Shown here piece after piece: positions 26,304 to 38,800 of a DNA stretch of 64,000 nt. The stretch is from contig JAIVEN010000015.1 in the NCBI GenBank assembly GCA_026686845.1, positions 2,495,001-2,559,000 on the forward strand, given 5' to 3'. Position 1 is the first letter of the stretch. Each line of letters opens with the position of its first letter. The notes below the pieces were generated by a model. It did no database searches, had not been told where the DNA came from, and saw only the letters and a list, made by a program, of their open reading frames with translations. Source of the stretch: Adenanthera pavonina (Eukaryota; Streptophyta; Magnoliopsida; Fabales; Fabaceae). The position numbers and the translations under genes were made by a program.

Positions 26304-29300
26304 ATGTCTGACAAAGGATATGGATGTAGGCAATTGATGGATTCAGCTAATGGATTGCAAACTCCACAGCTAACTTTTGAAGAGGAAGTGAAAGCATTTT
26401 TTGATTCAGCTCCTCCTTTGCAAAACAGTACTGACATAAGTGAAAAATTGGAAGAATTTATTGAACTTAATTCCTTCCCTCCTGGTAAGTTACTTCATCC
26501 TTACAACATTTTTTATTTTGGGCCCACATTCTTACAACATTTAGTTATGCATTTGGCAATGCTTGCATTATTCTAAGTAAAGGTCTGGTGCAGATGGGAA
26601 TGCCAGGAGAGTTGTTTGTGTGACATCTGGTGGTACCACAGCTCCATTAGAGCAACGTTGTGTCCGATATGTTGACAATTTCAGTTCTGGTCATAGAGGA
26701 GCCACATCCACAGAGTATGTTGTAATCACCTCTTTATTATTAAAGAGCTGATGTCAACGTTTTATCTGAATTTTCTTGAAAAGATTAGCTTGCTGATTAT
26801 GTTTTAGGTATTTTCTAAAGGCAGGATATGCTGTCATCTTTCTGTACCGAAGGTCAATTCCTATTTTCTATTCCTGTTATGCTGCATTCTGTTATGATAT
26901 ATGAGTAGTAAAATTTGTCCATCTTTGTTTGCTTTCTTCTGAATTTGTTGATTGCACATGGATATTTCTGCAGGGGAAGTTTCCAGCCTTATTGCAGATC
27001 CCTGCCTGATGATCCCTTACTTGAATGCTTTGAGTCTACCAGTGATTCCAATATTCAAGGTTTTTAGTTTCTGCTGGATGCTTGATAAATATGTACATAT
27101 GGCCAACAGAAATGAAATCCTTCCCCCACTTCAATCCCCCTTCATGCCTGATTAGAGGACAAAGCAGTATCAATAACCCTATGAACCATCCAATCTTTAA
27201 TGTTACAGATCCACCTTACATAGTATTCATTCTCATGATATAGTTGATGTATTTGACAATGCATGACTTGATTGTTAGAAAATGATGGTGCCAAGCATCT
27301 CATGAGCCAATTTTATTTGGATAATTCTTAACTCTTTATTATGGTTTGTTACAGCATTATGTTTATATAATGTCATAAAAAATTGCTATTATCATCATAT
27401 TCGTGTCCTAGGAAGATGACCACCCGAAGAACCAACATTATAATTTAACTTTGCTGATATGCATGCCTCATCTTTATTTTTATTTTTTACATGAATGTGG
27501 CTGAATTCTGTTTTATAATTCAGTTCGCGAGGCTCATGCTGAAGCAGTGAAGAGAGCTATCATTGATCATCATGCTGTATGAAATATAGATTTGATCTTG
27601 CAATTTATATTATTTTAATTTTACTTTTTTGTGTGCTTTGGTTCTTTCGAATATTGCTTCGTTAAATTTAGATTTGTTGCATTTAATTAGAGTTACAGAG
27701 GGCCTTCATTCTGCTGCAGGCATTGGCAGATGGTGTCCTATTCAAACTTCCATTCAGGACAATATTTGAGTATCTTCAGGTAAGCTTTAATATGTATTTG
27801 AATATATTCATTTGAGCACTTCTTGATTTGTAATAATTTTTAATTATAACAAATCAGTAGTTTTGTTGGTGCAAAATTGCCATTGTAATTTGCTTTTTGT
27901 TATTGCAGATGTTGCAAATGACTGCATTGTCAATGAGGTGTCTTGGGCCACGGGCAATGTTCTATCTTTCAGCTGCAGCATCTGATTATTATGTTCCTTG
28001 GAAGGACATGGTAATAATTTGATAAGTATTTCTTCTTCCATCTTATTGTGGTCTTGTTCATTTCATGTGTTGTATTTCTGGATCCTGTTACTGAGTAGTG
28101 CTGATTTATTTTAATTATTTGATTGTTTCCAATGCAGTATTGTCTTTAATAGTGCTCCAAATGATATAATTGGTTATCGTAGAAGAAATTTTAGCATTCC
28201 ATAGACACTTTGGCACTGGTATATTCTTCAAAGACGAAATTTTGATTGGTCTCTGGCATTATTGGGATAGCTTCATGTGTGAACGTAGTGGATAAAAAAT
28301 TCTGTACATCTAAGATGTCAAGATGGGGAAAGTTAGAGAAAAACCAATTTTGATGATCAGTATGGTTGATTATTAGTTTAAAAGATATACCATAAAGCTA
28401 GAAAGTTGCCATTTCAGCATACATATGATCAGATTTACTTGCTCTTCTTGGTGATGTCAACTTGTATTTATCCTGCAGGTAGAGCACAAAATTCAGTCTG
28501 GATCTCACCTTTTGGACGTGAAACTCGTTCAAGTGCCGAAAATGTTGTCAGTGCTTAGGGAACAATGGGCTCCCTCAGCTTTCTGCATATCTTTCAAGGT
28601 ACATCCACACTTAGTTGAATGTTGATAACTTTCACGCTATAATATTAATATAATTGGCTTTGATCACCCACCATTAGGCTATTAGATACTTTTAGAAAAA
28701 CATTATTCATGGGCCTATACTGTTTTCTGAATTTCAAAATCAATTTGTTGTAGTTACTAGTTAGTTACCAGCATTAGGAAAAGAAAAATGTCTTGATATT
28801 AGGACTGAGTTTTGTTCAAAGTGTGCAGCTGAGTTCAGTTTAGTCTCTTTTACATGTTTTTCAAAAAGAATCTTTATTTCTATGTTGACTGATGGGGATA
28901 TGGACAACCATTTGCACTCATTTTTTGAATGTGCATTATGGGGAACTGTTGAGATATGAAAATAAAAATGACCGGTTAAGATCTAAACCATATCACCCGA
29001 CTCCTGCTCAGTAGTGATCAAGTTGCAAGCTTTCCTTCTGTTTTTGAACGATAGACAACCGAAGAGTGATGAAAAGAAAACAACGTATTAATACCTTTTC
29101 CATTATATCTTGGTCATCTAAGATCTATCTTTTTCATTGACTGATAGTTAGAGACAGACTCAAACATTCTTCTAAAGAAAGCCGATAAAGCTATCAAAAA
29201 GTACAAGATGCATGCGGTTGTTGCAAACGAGCTCTCTACTCGGAAAGAGGAAGTTGTGGTTGTCACTAGTTCTGAAAAGATTACCGTTCGGCGAAATAAG

Positions 29301-29387
29301 AGTCAGCCTGGTGATGATGTAGAGAATCCCCTAATTAAACTTCTTTCTGAGAGACATTCAACTTTTATTGAGGATTCTAGCGGATGA
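26304..29387 (+). CDS. PPCS: Phosphopantothenate-cysteine ligase
   Basis: Nine exons: 26304-26484, 26594-26714, 26808-26852, 26974-27059, 27524-27576, 27720-27779, 27909-28010, 28479-28598 and 29148-29387. All introns are GT-AG, and the total is 1008 nt, 335 residues, matching the eukaryotic enzyme. It joins 4'-phosphopantothenate and cysteine, the second step of coenzyme A synthesis after pantothenate kinase, in the cytosol; eukaryotic PPCS uses ATP or CTP depending on species. The Rossmann-like core shows VCVTSGGTTAPLE at 68-80, the conserved N-F-S-S-G-H-R-G-A at 89-97 and FLKAGYAVIFLYR just after. LSAAASDYYVP follows at 202-212 and KKYKMHAVVANEL near the C-terminus. It is the monofunctional eukaryotic form, without the CoaC decarboxylase domain fused in bacteria, and it has no organelle-targeting signal. 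No defects are seen. Confidence 0.93.
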
Positions 29388-29790
29388 GTTAAAAGAATGA
29401 GAAGCTAAATTGGCTCTAACTTTGACTTCTCCCTCCGTGTTTCTGGGTTACTGAAACTCTTGCTTGAGCATCTAATAATTGTCATCATCAATAAGAATGA
29501 TGAGAAGAATTAGATCCTGTAGAGTATAGAAATTAAACAGGGCCAAAAAGAGAAGAAACAGAGAAGGCCCTTGTCTGAATTGGAATTTTTTTTTCCCTAC
29601 GATTATCCCTATGGATAAACTTAGTATTATATTTTTGAGTCGTTTCATAATAATAAAGTGGGTTTACTGGGATTTCCTTTCTTGATAGGGATTGTGTTGT
29701 GAATGTTTATGCTTCACTTTTTGTTGTTAATTAGCTTTGATCACCTACCTATTTTTAAGGCTGCTAATGCAACTATTTTGCTTAAAAAGA

Positions 29791-29848
29791 ATATATATAT
29801 ATATATATGGAGAGAGAGAGAGAGAGATATGTATATATATAGAGAGAC
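29791..29848. repeat. Compound (AT)n(AG)n microsatellite
   Basis: (AT)9 followed by GG, (AG)n, then TATGTATATATATAGAGAGA. It borders the left side of an island of unrelated moderate-GC DNA. Confidence 0.9.
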
Positions 29849-30051
29849 TCACACGGAGACATACAATGGTAATCTCTTGGTCCTCGTGCACGTGGGTGAT
29901 GACATCTGAAGAGGTAAACCCTTGCGATTCCTTGCAAATCTCTCGAAACGATCATTGACGAATAGGGGGTTCACATAGAACTTCTTCACCAATGTGTCAT
30001 TCCACGTCAGCCATGGCCTCTCTCACAACCGATGAATCATGAGGCATCCCT

Positions 30052-30068
30052 AAGAGAGAGAGAGAGAG

Positions 30069-30100
<32 letters not shown>

Positions 30101-30102
30101 GT
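30052..30102. repeat. Compound (AG)n(AT)n(GTAT)n microsatellite
   Basis: (AG)9, (AT)10 and (GTAT)4 in direct succession. It borders the right side of the island at 29848-30050 and uses the same repeat words as the left border. Confidence 0.9.
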
Positions 30103-30701
30103 ACCGTATGTGTGTATTTTTAATTTGGACAGTTTAAATTTAATTATTTTCTTATATTTCCGTCAACTATTTGAATGTGAGTCAAAACATTGTTTTTCAA
30201 AATTAAACTGATCATTGAATTAATAAAAGTACTAATTTATGATTTATTAATTTGATTATGATCAAAATAAGAATAATTATATATATTTTGTATATTGAAA
30301 AGTTTATATACTATTAAAAATATGTTAAATAAAAAATTAAGGATAATTTGTGAAGATACATAGAAAAGAGTGATTATATATGCTTAAAATAGTCAGTAAT
30401 TATGAAGATATAATAAATCTCCAAAGTCTTAGAATTCTTCAAGAAATAAAAAAAGAGACCATGTAAATTTATTGTAATTAATTTGATTATCAATTTTTTA
30501 TCAATTTGACTAATATTTAATTGAATTTAACTGATTGATCTTTGAACCAATGAACTGGAGGCCGATTTGCCCATTTCCTGAAAGTTGATAGACTTGTAAA
30601 AAGGAGCTTGGGTTGGGGTCTTCTTCATTGAAGTGGGATATTCAATATTCATTTCACCTTTTCTCTTTTTCTTTTTTAATATTATGAGGATTATTGTTAT
30701 A

Positions 30702-30959
30702 TACTTTCTTTCTTCTTATAAAACAATTGTCACTTTAAAATTATACACATAAATTAAGAAAGTCAATAAATAGCTTAAGAATTAACAAAGTTTGATTATA
30801 TTTTGCTATAATACCTTTATTGCTTCTCTTTCTTTCATAATTATTGAATAATAAACTTATAAAAAATGGTTAATATTATTTTAAAATTGTAAAGTGATAA
30901 TTATTTTAAAATATAAAAAAAAATCCAAAATGACAATTATTTTAAAATAAATGGAGTAG
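30702..30959. mobile_element. MITE with AATTGTCACTTT / AATGACAATTATTTT arms
   Basis: Left arm TACTTTCTTTCTTCTTATAA AACAATTGTCACTTTAAAATT. The right arm is the approximate reverse complement (AAAATGACAATTATTTTAAAATAAATGGAGTAGTA). A partial second copy of the right arm follows at about 31020-31105. It is non-coding and resembles Stowaway-like elements that start CTCCCTCCGTTTC. Confidence 0.6.
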
Positions 30960-31571
30960 TATGACACACTCTCTCTCTTCCCTATTAAATATAAGTTAAT
31001 TTGTGAGTATTGTTACTGATATTTTCAAAATTGTAAAGTAATAATTGTTTTAAAATATATAAAAAAAATGTAAAGTCACAATTATTTTGAAAGAGTAGTA
31101 TGCAAAAACTCTCTCTTCCTTATTAAATATAAGTATGAGTATTAAATATTTATTTTTATATTTATTTTTATTAAATAATTAAAATGGATTATAATAAGGA
31201 TAATATTATAAAATTATAATAAATTTTACAGATTTCAAGAATATTAACTAATAATATGATATATACATATGGGGAGTATATAACACATGTGCAAAGTAGA
31301 AATCACCATGGACTCGATTAGAACTAAAACCATGCAGCTTTTTGCAGAAATCCAAATATACAAGAATGTACGGAGATCAAAGTAAGAAAAGAATGACCTA
31401 ATCATAACAAACACTGTCAAACAGTCATTACACCAACAAACTCCATTAATGGCAGAGCCATCTCATAATTAAGACCTGCTCACTCGTACCATTTCATTTC
31501 CCATTTATTGCATCACATTTATGGAAAACGTTATCCTAAATCCTATTACTCCATAGTCAAGGTTATGCTAA

Positions 31572-31803
31572 TCTCCGTCATTCTAAATATTATATTATGT
31601 TTTTTAAAATATAAGATAATATTTATTATATATTTTTTAAAAAATATTTTTATTTAATTTATAATATATAATTTATAGTATATAAAAAAATTAAATAAAA
31701 ATAATTTTAAAAAATATCTTAATTTTTAAAAAAATTAAAATAGTTAACTCTTACCTTTAATTCATATTATTCAATTAAAATAATTTTATATTAAGAAGTA
31801 AAG
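31572..31803 (+). mobile_element. Stowaway-like MITE, family A copy 4 (degraded)
   Basis: Begins CTCCGTCATTCTAAATAT and ends TTTTATATTAAGAAGTA. The internal order of blocks is as in the other family A copies but with many substitutions toward A/T, so it is probably an older copy. Confidence 0.65.
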
Positions 31804-32176
31804 TATTAAAGCTGATACATTAAATAATCCTATACACAAAGCACTTAAATTTGAATGGAAGAGGTTTGACATTATTTTTTATATATCTCAAATTTAGGTC
31901 ATTTAAATAAAAAAATCATACTGAAAGAACTGATTCCCATTTGGAATGATAATACTTGAAGATGAATTAGTTAATGTACCACAAAAATAAATTATATACA
32001 CAATAATATTGATAATACACCAGATACAAACTAGTCCATTAAAAAAAAAATTACAACTTCTAGGTGAGGGAACATTCAAAAAGTGGAAGAAAAGAAAAAT
32101 CTATTATATATATAGAGAGCTCGAAATAGAGAGGAAAAATCAAGCGCAGAATATAATTTTACAAATATATAACTAC

Positions 32177-32437
32177 TTATCTGTTATGTAAAGGATTAGG
32201 ACCAGTGTGGATTTTTCTTTTTTCATCACCAACAGCAGCTGCTTCAGTGCCATGATCTTTATCACCACCTTTATGAGTCTTCTTCTGTCCAAAACCTGGC
32301 TTGGCTTGAAAAGGAATAGACCCAGATTTAAAGCTCTGAAATTTTGCAGACCCATCAGAAGAAGGAGATGTTTTGAGCAGAAACAGAAGCAGAAGCAGGA
32401 GGAGAGAGAGACAAGAAGCCACCCCTTTCAGCCCCAT
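32177..32437 (-). CDS. CLE family signalling-peptide precursor (CLE16/17-like)
   Basis: Single exon, 86 residues. CLE precursors are secreted and cut to 12-13-residue peptides that signal through CLAVATA1/BAM-type receptor kinases to control meristem and vascular cell fate. Residues 5-22 form a signal peptide (VASCLSLLLLLLLFLL). A variable, basic, unstructured middle follows, and the C-terminus carries the CLE core R-K-I-H-T-G-P-N-P-L-H-N, then one Arg before TAA. His instead of Pro at core position 4 matches my recollection of Arabidopsis CLE16 and CLE17. Gly6, Pro7, Pro9 and His11 are kept, including the Pro normally hydroxylated. The start chosen is the ATG at 32437; upstream in-frame codons contain no ATG. 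Length and single-exon structure fit the family. Confidence 0.92.
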   Translation of the reverse strand: MGLKGVASCLSLLLLLLLFLLKTSPSSDGSAKFQSFKSGSIPFQAKPGFGQKKTHKGGDKDHGTEAAAVGDEKRKIHTGPNPLHNR

Positions 32438-35400
32438 AATAGACAATAGTGGTGCATATGGAAGAGGAAACAAAAACTTTTGAAGTTGGTTCAAAACCCC
32501 ATAAAGGAAATGAAAAAAGGAAGCGACTTGTGGGATCTGAATCTAAAAGGGTGTCTCAAAACAAACCCAGAAGAAGAAAAAAGCGAAGGATGGAAGTGGT
32601 GTTTGGAAGATAGGAAAAGAAAAGAAAAGAAAAGAAAATGATATTAACAGAGTACTAGTCGATACTACTAAGGATCTGATACTGATCTGAGTCTGCTTTT
32701 TTCCCTGTCTTGCAATATTTTTTTGTTGGAGAGTGAGCTCTGAAAATGAGGAGAGGAGTCAATATGGTGCATAGGGGAAGGTGCCATGAATGCAAATAAA
32801 TATGGTGCAGGGAGAGAGATAGAAAGGGAGAAGGTCCAAGTGTGCCATTTTCTGAGCCCTTTTTTACTTGGGAAACAACCATGGACCAGAGAGAGAGAGA
32901 GGGGCCTTTCTTTGTTTTGTCTGTTTTATTTGCTGCTACTTCTGCTGCTGAAGCTCACTGTGATGATATATGGATATGTATTTACTGTCTAGAGAGAGAC
33001 AGAGATCTGTGTGTATCTATCCCACGTCAGATGATCAAATATGTCAAAATCTGCTTTTTTTTCCCCTTTTGTTTTATCTTCCTTTTTTGGTAAATATTTC
33101 ATTTTAATTATATCACTCATGTTTACTCCTTTCAAAAAAATATATATACCTCTTTGAATTTGATTGGCAATGAATTATTCTCTTAACTTTTAATTCAAGT
33201 GTTAGTTCAATATACAGATATGAAAAAACGAGAACATTAGATCTTAGGATTCAAATTTTAAAAATCTAAGTTAAAACATTTGAAAATCATAATTCGTTTT
33301 AAGGTCTGAAATATATTAGTATGATTTTAAATGATTTTATAATATTTTTCTTAGTTGGTCAAACGTGTGGGGGAGTTTGACAACAGCGTTATGAATAAAT
33401 GTGGGCATCTTTTTCTTACAAAGAATGATGTTGTCTTCATTTGCTTTACACATCTGATAAAAGCATTGGAACCTTTTTGTTTAAAAAAATATTTTATGGC
33501 CCTAAAATCTTCAGAATATTTCCAAAAAATCTACTTTCTAGATTAGATTACATCCTTTCCCTTCACAGCTCATCAATGTGAAATGGGGTGTGATTTTAGA
33601 CTAGGTAAACTTTAAACAAAATGTCATATTTAGTTTAATTAGTGTATTACCCATGGAATGCACAAGATTTGAATTTGAATGCATAGTCTTCAGAATATCT
33701 TATTTAGGACCTTGTTAAAGTTAATTTAAAAATATAGTTATTTTTATTTGTGTATATGTAAATGGAATTTGAATCTTACGAAAATTTTAAATATTTATTT
33801 AGATTAGTAAATGATATTTTAGTTGAAAAAATTGAAATCAAATTAAATAAATATATTTTAAAATAAACAATAAAGTGTATAATTTTAACACAACACTAAT
33901 GTGAATAGCAAATTAACATCATGTAAAATAATGAAATTCTTCTTCATTCTTAAACTAAATTCATATTCTCTGAAAGCTTGCCAAAAACATTGCAAGGAGC
34001 TTGCAAATCCTCCAAAGTGTAATGCAGATTTTATATTAAAAAAGTGAAATATCCCTACCATCTTAGACATCTTAATTAAAGGGCAAAGTAACATCACACC
34101 CTTTTTCTCCTTCAAAAACTGTTTTTTTTTTGTTTTCATGTCAATACAAAAGATTAAAGTTAAACCTTTTCACTATGAAGTCTTCACCAACAGACCAAAC
34201 ATAAAAACCATCATGAACTTGTTTGCTTCTTCAACATTTTTTCTTTTTTCGTATATATACAAATAATTAAATTTAAATTTGTTTATATATATTTACTATG
34301 CATTTTATACAGATTTAGTGTATGAAAAGGATATTAATTTTGAGGAAATGACACAAAGATTCAAAGTTCATAAAATTGATAGTTAAAGGGACCAAGGATA
34401 ATAAAACTAAAATATCATTGATATTCTTCAAAAATACTATTCATGTTTCTTAAAGTTACAGTCTAATCTTCTAATGTTATAAAAGTGTTGTCATCCCGAA
34501 ATACTAACATGGAGAATATAAATTAAGAAGCAAGAGATAATTTTGATAAGTAGTATCAATTTTTTTGGGTAAAATAGTATCAATGTTTTTATATAGTCTG
34601 TAAGGACATTTGGTTTTTAGAATTTTGTAATATCATTTTTATAAGTTTTGAACCTAAATGTCATTTTTTTTTTGCCAGAAAAAAACAAGTGTCATTTTTA
34701 AGGTCTTATATGACGTAAAAGAAAAATGAAATAAAATTGACTAATTAATTTTGTGAATAAAAATAATTCCTATATTCTTACCCTTGAATTAAAAAATATA
34801 TAAAAATTGATAAATAATTACAATAAAAATTTAATAAATATATATATATATTTTATGTAATAAAAATTTATTTTCTATCACATCTACCCAAGGGGCCTAA
34901 AAATTTCATGATGAAACTATCAAAGAAAAGGCTCCATCATAATGGCAAACACCCACCACTCTCAAAGTTGAGGTTATGAAAGGGATCTGGGTGATGATTT
35001 TTTTCTGGGTGTTAAAATGGCTTTGCTGCTTTGACTGCCATAACCATATTCAAAAAGAATCACAGGATATATAAGGCTATCATGGAGGCTGGGAAATAAA
35101 TTGGTGCACAAGCAAAAGCAAATGATGAAGGAGGTCTCTTTCTTACCTTGTTCTTTGCTTTTTGGTTTCCCTTTTTGTGATGGTCAAAGTCATGGCTCCC
35201 TCTGCCATCATTGGAATCTCAAATACGTCCACACAAGTTTGACTCCTTACTAGTGAAGGTGACATGGCTTTAACATCATAGTCATGGCTCCATGTATATG
35301 ATTATTTGAGGGTATAATTGGATTGAGGAAAATAGAATAAAAGAACAACTTGATTTAGTCCATTTTTAAAAGTTGGTTGTTAGCCAGCCCCCAGCCCCCC

Positions 35401-35847
35401 ATAACACAATTTCTTGATCAACAGTATAGCCACAAAATGAGGCAAATCTTCAATTTTAGAATGTAGTACTTCAAATTCCTCTTTCACCTCCCCTTTGTGT
35501 GTCCCTTGTGTGCGCGCGTGTGCGTGTTAAATGGCTTAAACTAGAGTGTTTTCAGCCGAAAAATGGGTGTGAGTTGAAATACAGTCAACCTAAACCCAAA
35601 CACTGTGCACACACAATGAGAAACAGAGTACAAGAAAAGAAGTTAGTGACAACAATGGCATACTTGAGTGATGCTTGCACTAGAGATGGGGAGATATATG
35701 GCTATATTAGTTCTTCCTTTTCACCTCATAATATGAGGGGGCATTTTGGTTCTATTCTACGAGTATGTAGAAACAGAAACATACGTGAATGGAAAGATTT
35801 GTCGATGCTAGAAGCATTTGAATAAATATTGAAAGTAAAACATAATA
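32438..35847. other. Interval between the CLE and HMG-CoA lyase genes
   Basis: The part next to 32437 is the presumed CLE promoter and leader, including GA-rich stretches at 32400-32420 and 32880-32910. The remainder is AT-rich and gene-free. A short plus-strand open frame at 35499-35825 overlaps the 3' flank of HMG-CoA lyase but has no recognisable family and no ATG at its beginning. Confidence 0.5.
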
Positions 35848-38800
35848 TCATATCTTAGATGCATCAGCTGTGACTCGGCTCAAGGCAATGGCAGTCTTGG
35901 AGCCTGAAGGGCGACCCAGGTGCTTGCTGATGAAGTCCCCAGCTGACATGAGCTTTCCAAGATCAACATTGGTTTTCACTCCAAGCCCATTCAGCATGTA
36001 CACGACATCTTCAGTAGCGACGTTTCCTGAAGCTCCTTTAGCATAAGGACACCCACCGAGACCCGCAACAGAGGAGTCCACTGTACTAATCCCCATCTGT
36101 TTAATGCAAATTGAAATTCATTAATCACTATCGTTAGACTGCCAAAACATGAAATGTAGGCCCAGTTTAAGCTTTGTCTATACATATTGGAATCCTATAA
36201 AATAGCAACTCTTGCATTACCGTCATAAAAACCAGAACTTGTGCAGGCAAGACTTTGCATATCATCGTTCTTTATATATGGATATATTCTTCGTGAACAT
36301 CAGGGTTGTTTCTGTTTTTGCCTTTTTTCTGCTTTTTTCATTATTTTCTTTCGGCAACCGTATCACGTTCAATGTTTTTTAAAATGAGTGAGTAAAATGG
36401 ATGGGAACAATTAATTAAAAAACGATAGGTATTATGAATCCTTTTAGATGAATGTAATCACTTTCCATGTGTGGTTTGAGACTTTTCAGATTTTTACTTA
36501 CCCCTTAAAAGCGAAGGGAATATAGGAAAGAGGCCTATAAGCAAATAATATAAATAAAAATGAAATGTAGGACCTGTTTAATCACATCATTCTGCAAGTG
36601 GTAGGAGATAAGAATCAAACTCTGCTTTTTCCCCATCATTATATCTTTTCTAATTTATTACTTACTCTTTAAACCTAACCTAATAGCTAAAGCCGATCTA
36701 GCTCTGGTTACAAAATTCAGTGGGTAAGGTTCTTTGTTCATGCACCATACACCAGTTAAATCCAAATGGCCAAAATATTCAATAGTTCTACTTATCCGGC
36801 ATATGGTAGTCTTTTCTATTTCAAACAGTTATAACCATAATTAACCAAAAAATACAGTCAATTTTAAGAAGAAATCTAGGATTTTAGATTCGCCCAAAGA
36901 CAAAAAAAAAAAAAAGTCTATGATTTGGTGCATCAATCAAAACTTGTATAGTATAATGTGAAGGAGGAGACCTCAGGAAATTCTATACAGTAAACAGCAA
37001 GTACATTAAAAGTTCCAGCTACTGTCTGATAGTTTGATGGCTTACTTGAAGGGATGCCAGAATATTTGGAAGGGATTGGCCATAAGTGTCATGGAAGTGG
37101 ACAGCAATTGCCTCTATTGGAACGACAGCCATTACAGACAAAAGCATGGGAATGACAGTTCCTGGGCACAACAAAATGAATGGAGAACAATGTTACAGCA
37201 AGATTATATTCAAGGAACCAATTGAAAATTGTAGAAAAGAATATGCATAGTCGTGGAAAAAAGACTAAGCTATGAAGCACGAGGTATGACATTAGCCAAT
37301 AATTCTACCAAGAAATGACATCACTTTGCTGCTAAGCAAGCAGACACTGACACGCAACCTCACATCAAGATAAACAAACAAATAAATAAAAACAACCAAT
37401 TGTAAGGAATAATTCAAGAATAAGCGCAAAATAACCAGGTTGCAAAGAGTAATCATGATATGCAAAGGAGAATCATTTGATGCCCCTGATAGTTAAGGCA
37501 CAAAGACATGTGCAGAAAAGGAATGCAGGCAGAAAAATTATAAACGGAAAAAAAAAAGTTTATTCCTGATTGACAATATTCAGCATAATTCTTTTGAGAA
37601 TTAAAGCAAAGGACCATAATTTAGGGAACTCAAACATAGAAGATAAGTCAACATGACAAGCAGCATAAGAATTTTGTTATGCACTGTGCATAACGGAAAA
37701 CATAATTGAAAACCCGCAATGAAAAAATTTTCCCTTGGAGTTGGACCAGGAGGATGGATTGGTAAAGATAACTCCGTCATACTTGGAATAAAAAAGAAAT
37801 AAACAAAGGAGACAACATAAAACTGGATTACCAAGAAGGTAATATCTATGAACTTCTAGTTTTAAGTTAGCTTTAGCGATTCTAAAAACAAATTAATCAA
37901 GAAACTAGTCCCAGAAACTTTGGAATTACACGGACCAGAAAGAACACGGCAGTGAAATTAATGCAGCTTGAGAGTACAATTAATTAGCAGAAGAACAAAG
38001 AAGAAATCAACGGAATTTTCTTTATAGACACATACTTTTGTGTTCTACAAACAGAACATAAAAAATAGAATCTATGTGTATTAAAATCATGGAAAAATCA
38101 GCAGTAAAATGGGTATCTGACCAAATATATGGTGGTGTCCAATTATGCAAAAATCAATATGCAACAGTACTATGGAACCCTATCCATCTGTATGAAGAAA
38201 CTCGGCACACATAACTTCAAAAGCAGACTCCTAGATTATTAATTAAACATATTTGGATATTTAATCTGATATAAGTTATTGTGAGTATTAAGATTCCTTC
38301 CTTATCAAGTGTCATACCCAAAAGAAAGCTTTAATTGACTAGAACACCTAGTCTACTAGGAGACCGTGAAGAGTTCACCACTACTAATGAATCAAGCATG
38401 GATGCCATGAATTAAAAACAAGTCATCTAAATCATCACCTGGCGTGCCAATTCCAATTGTGTCACCAAGGGAGATTTCAAAGCAACCCATATCATATAGT
38501 TCTTTAGCTACATATGCCACTTTTGAGGGAGAGATTGGTCCTTCCACTGGGCATCCAACAACACATGATACATACCTATGAATTTAAATAAAATATACTA
38601 ATTGAAATTAGCAGAAAGGAAACAGAATTTCTCTGTTGATAAAATTCATTTGAGGAATGGAATTTCATTTTTCTTTATTTTTTTCTTTTTTTGGGCCTTA
38701 CAAAACTGGAATTTCATGTGTCCAGCCATTATCCCATGACTTAATTGCCTTTTAAACACATATCAGGAAGGTCTTGTTTACCATGATAACAAGTTCAAGA

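Larger units (their letters stand above)
29388..32176. other. Interval between the PPCS and CLE genes
   Basis: The first ~320 bases are probably the PPCS 3' untranslated region (AATAAA at about 29651). The rest holds two compound microsatellites bracketing a ~200-bp GC-richer island (29848-30050) and two MITEs. No gene is supported. Confidence 0.5.

Noticed and set aside
35499..35825. Plus-strand open frame of 108 codons beside the HMG-CoA lyase 3' end
   Set aside because: It begins at GTG rather than ATG, lacks any family resemblance and lies in the opposing 3' flank.
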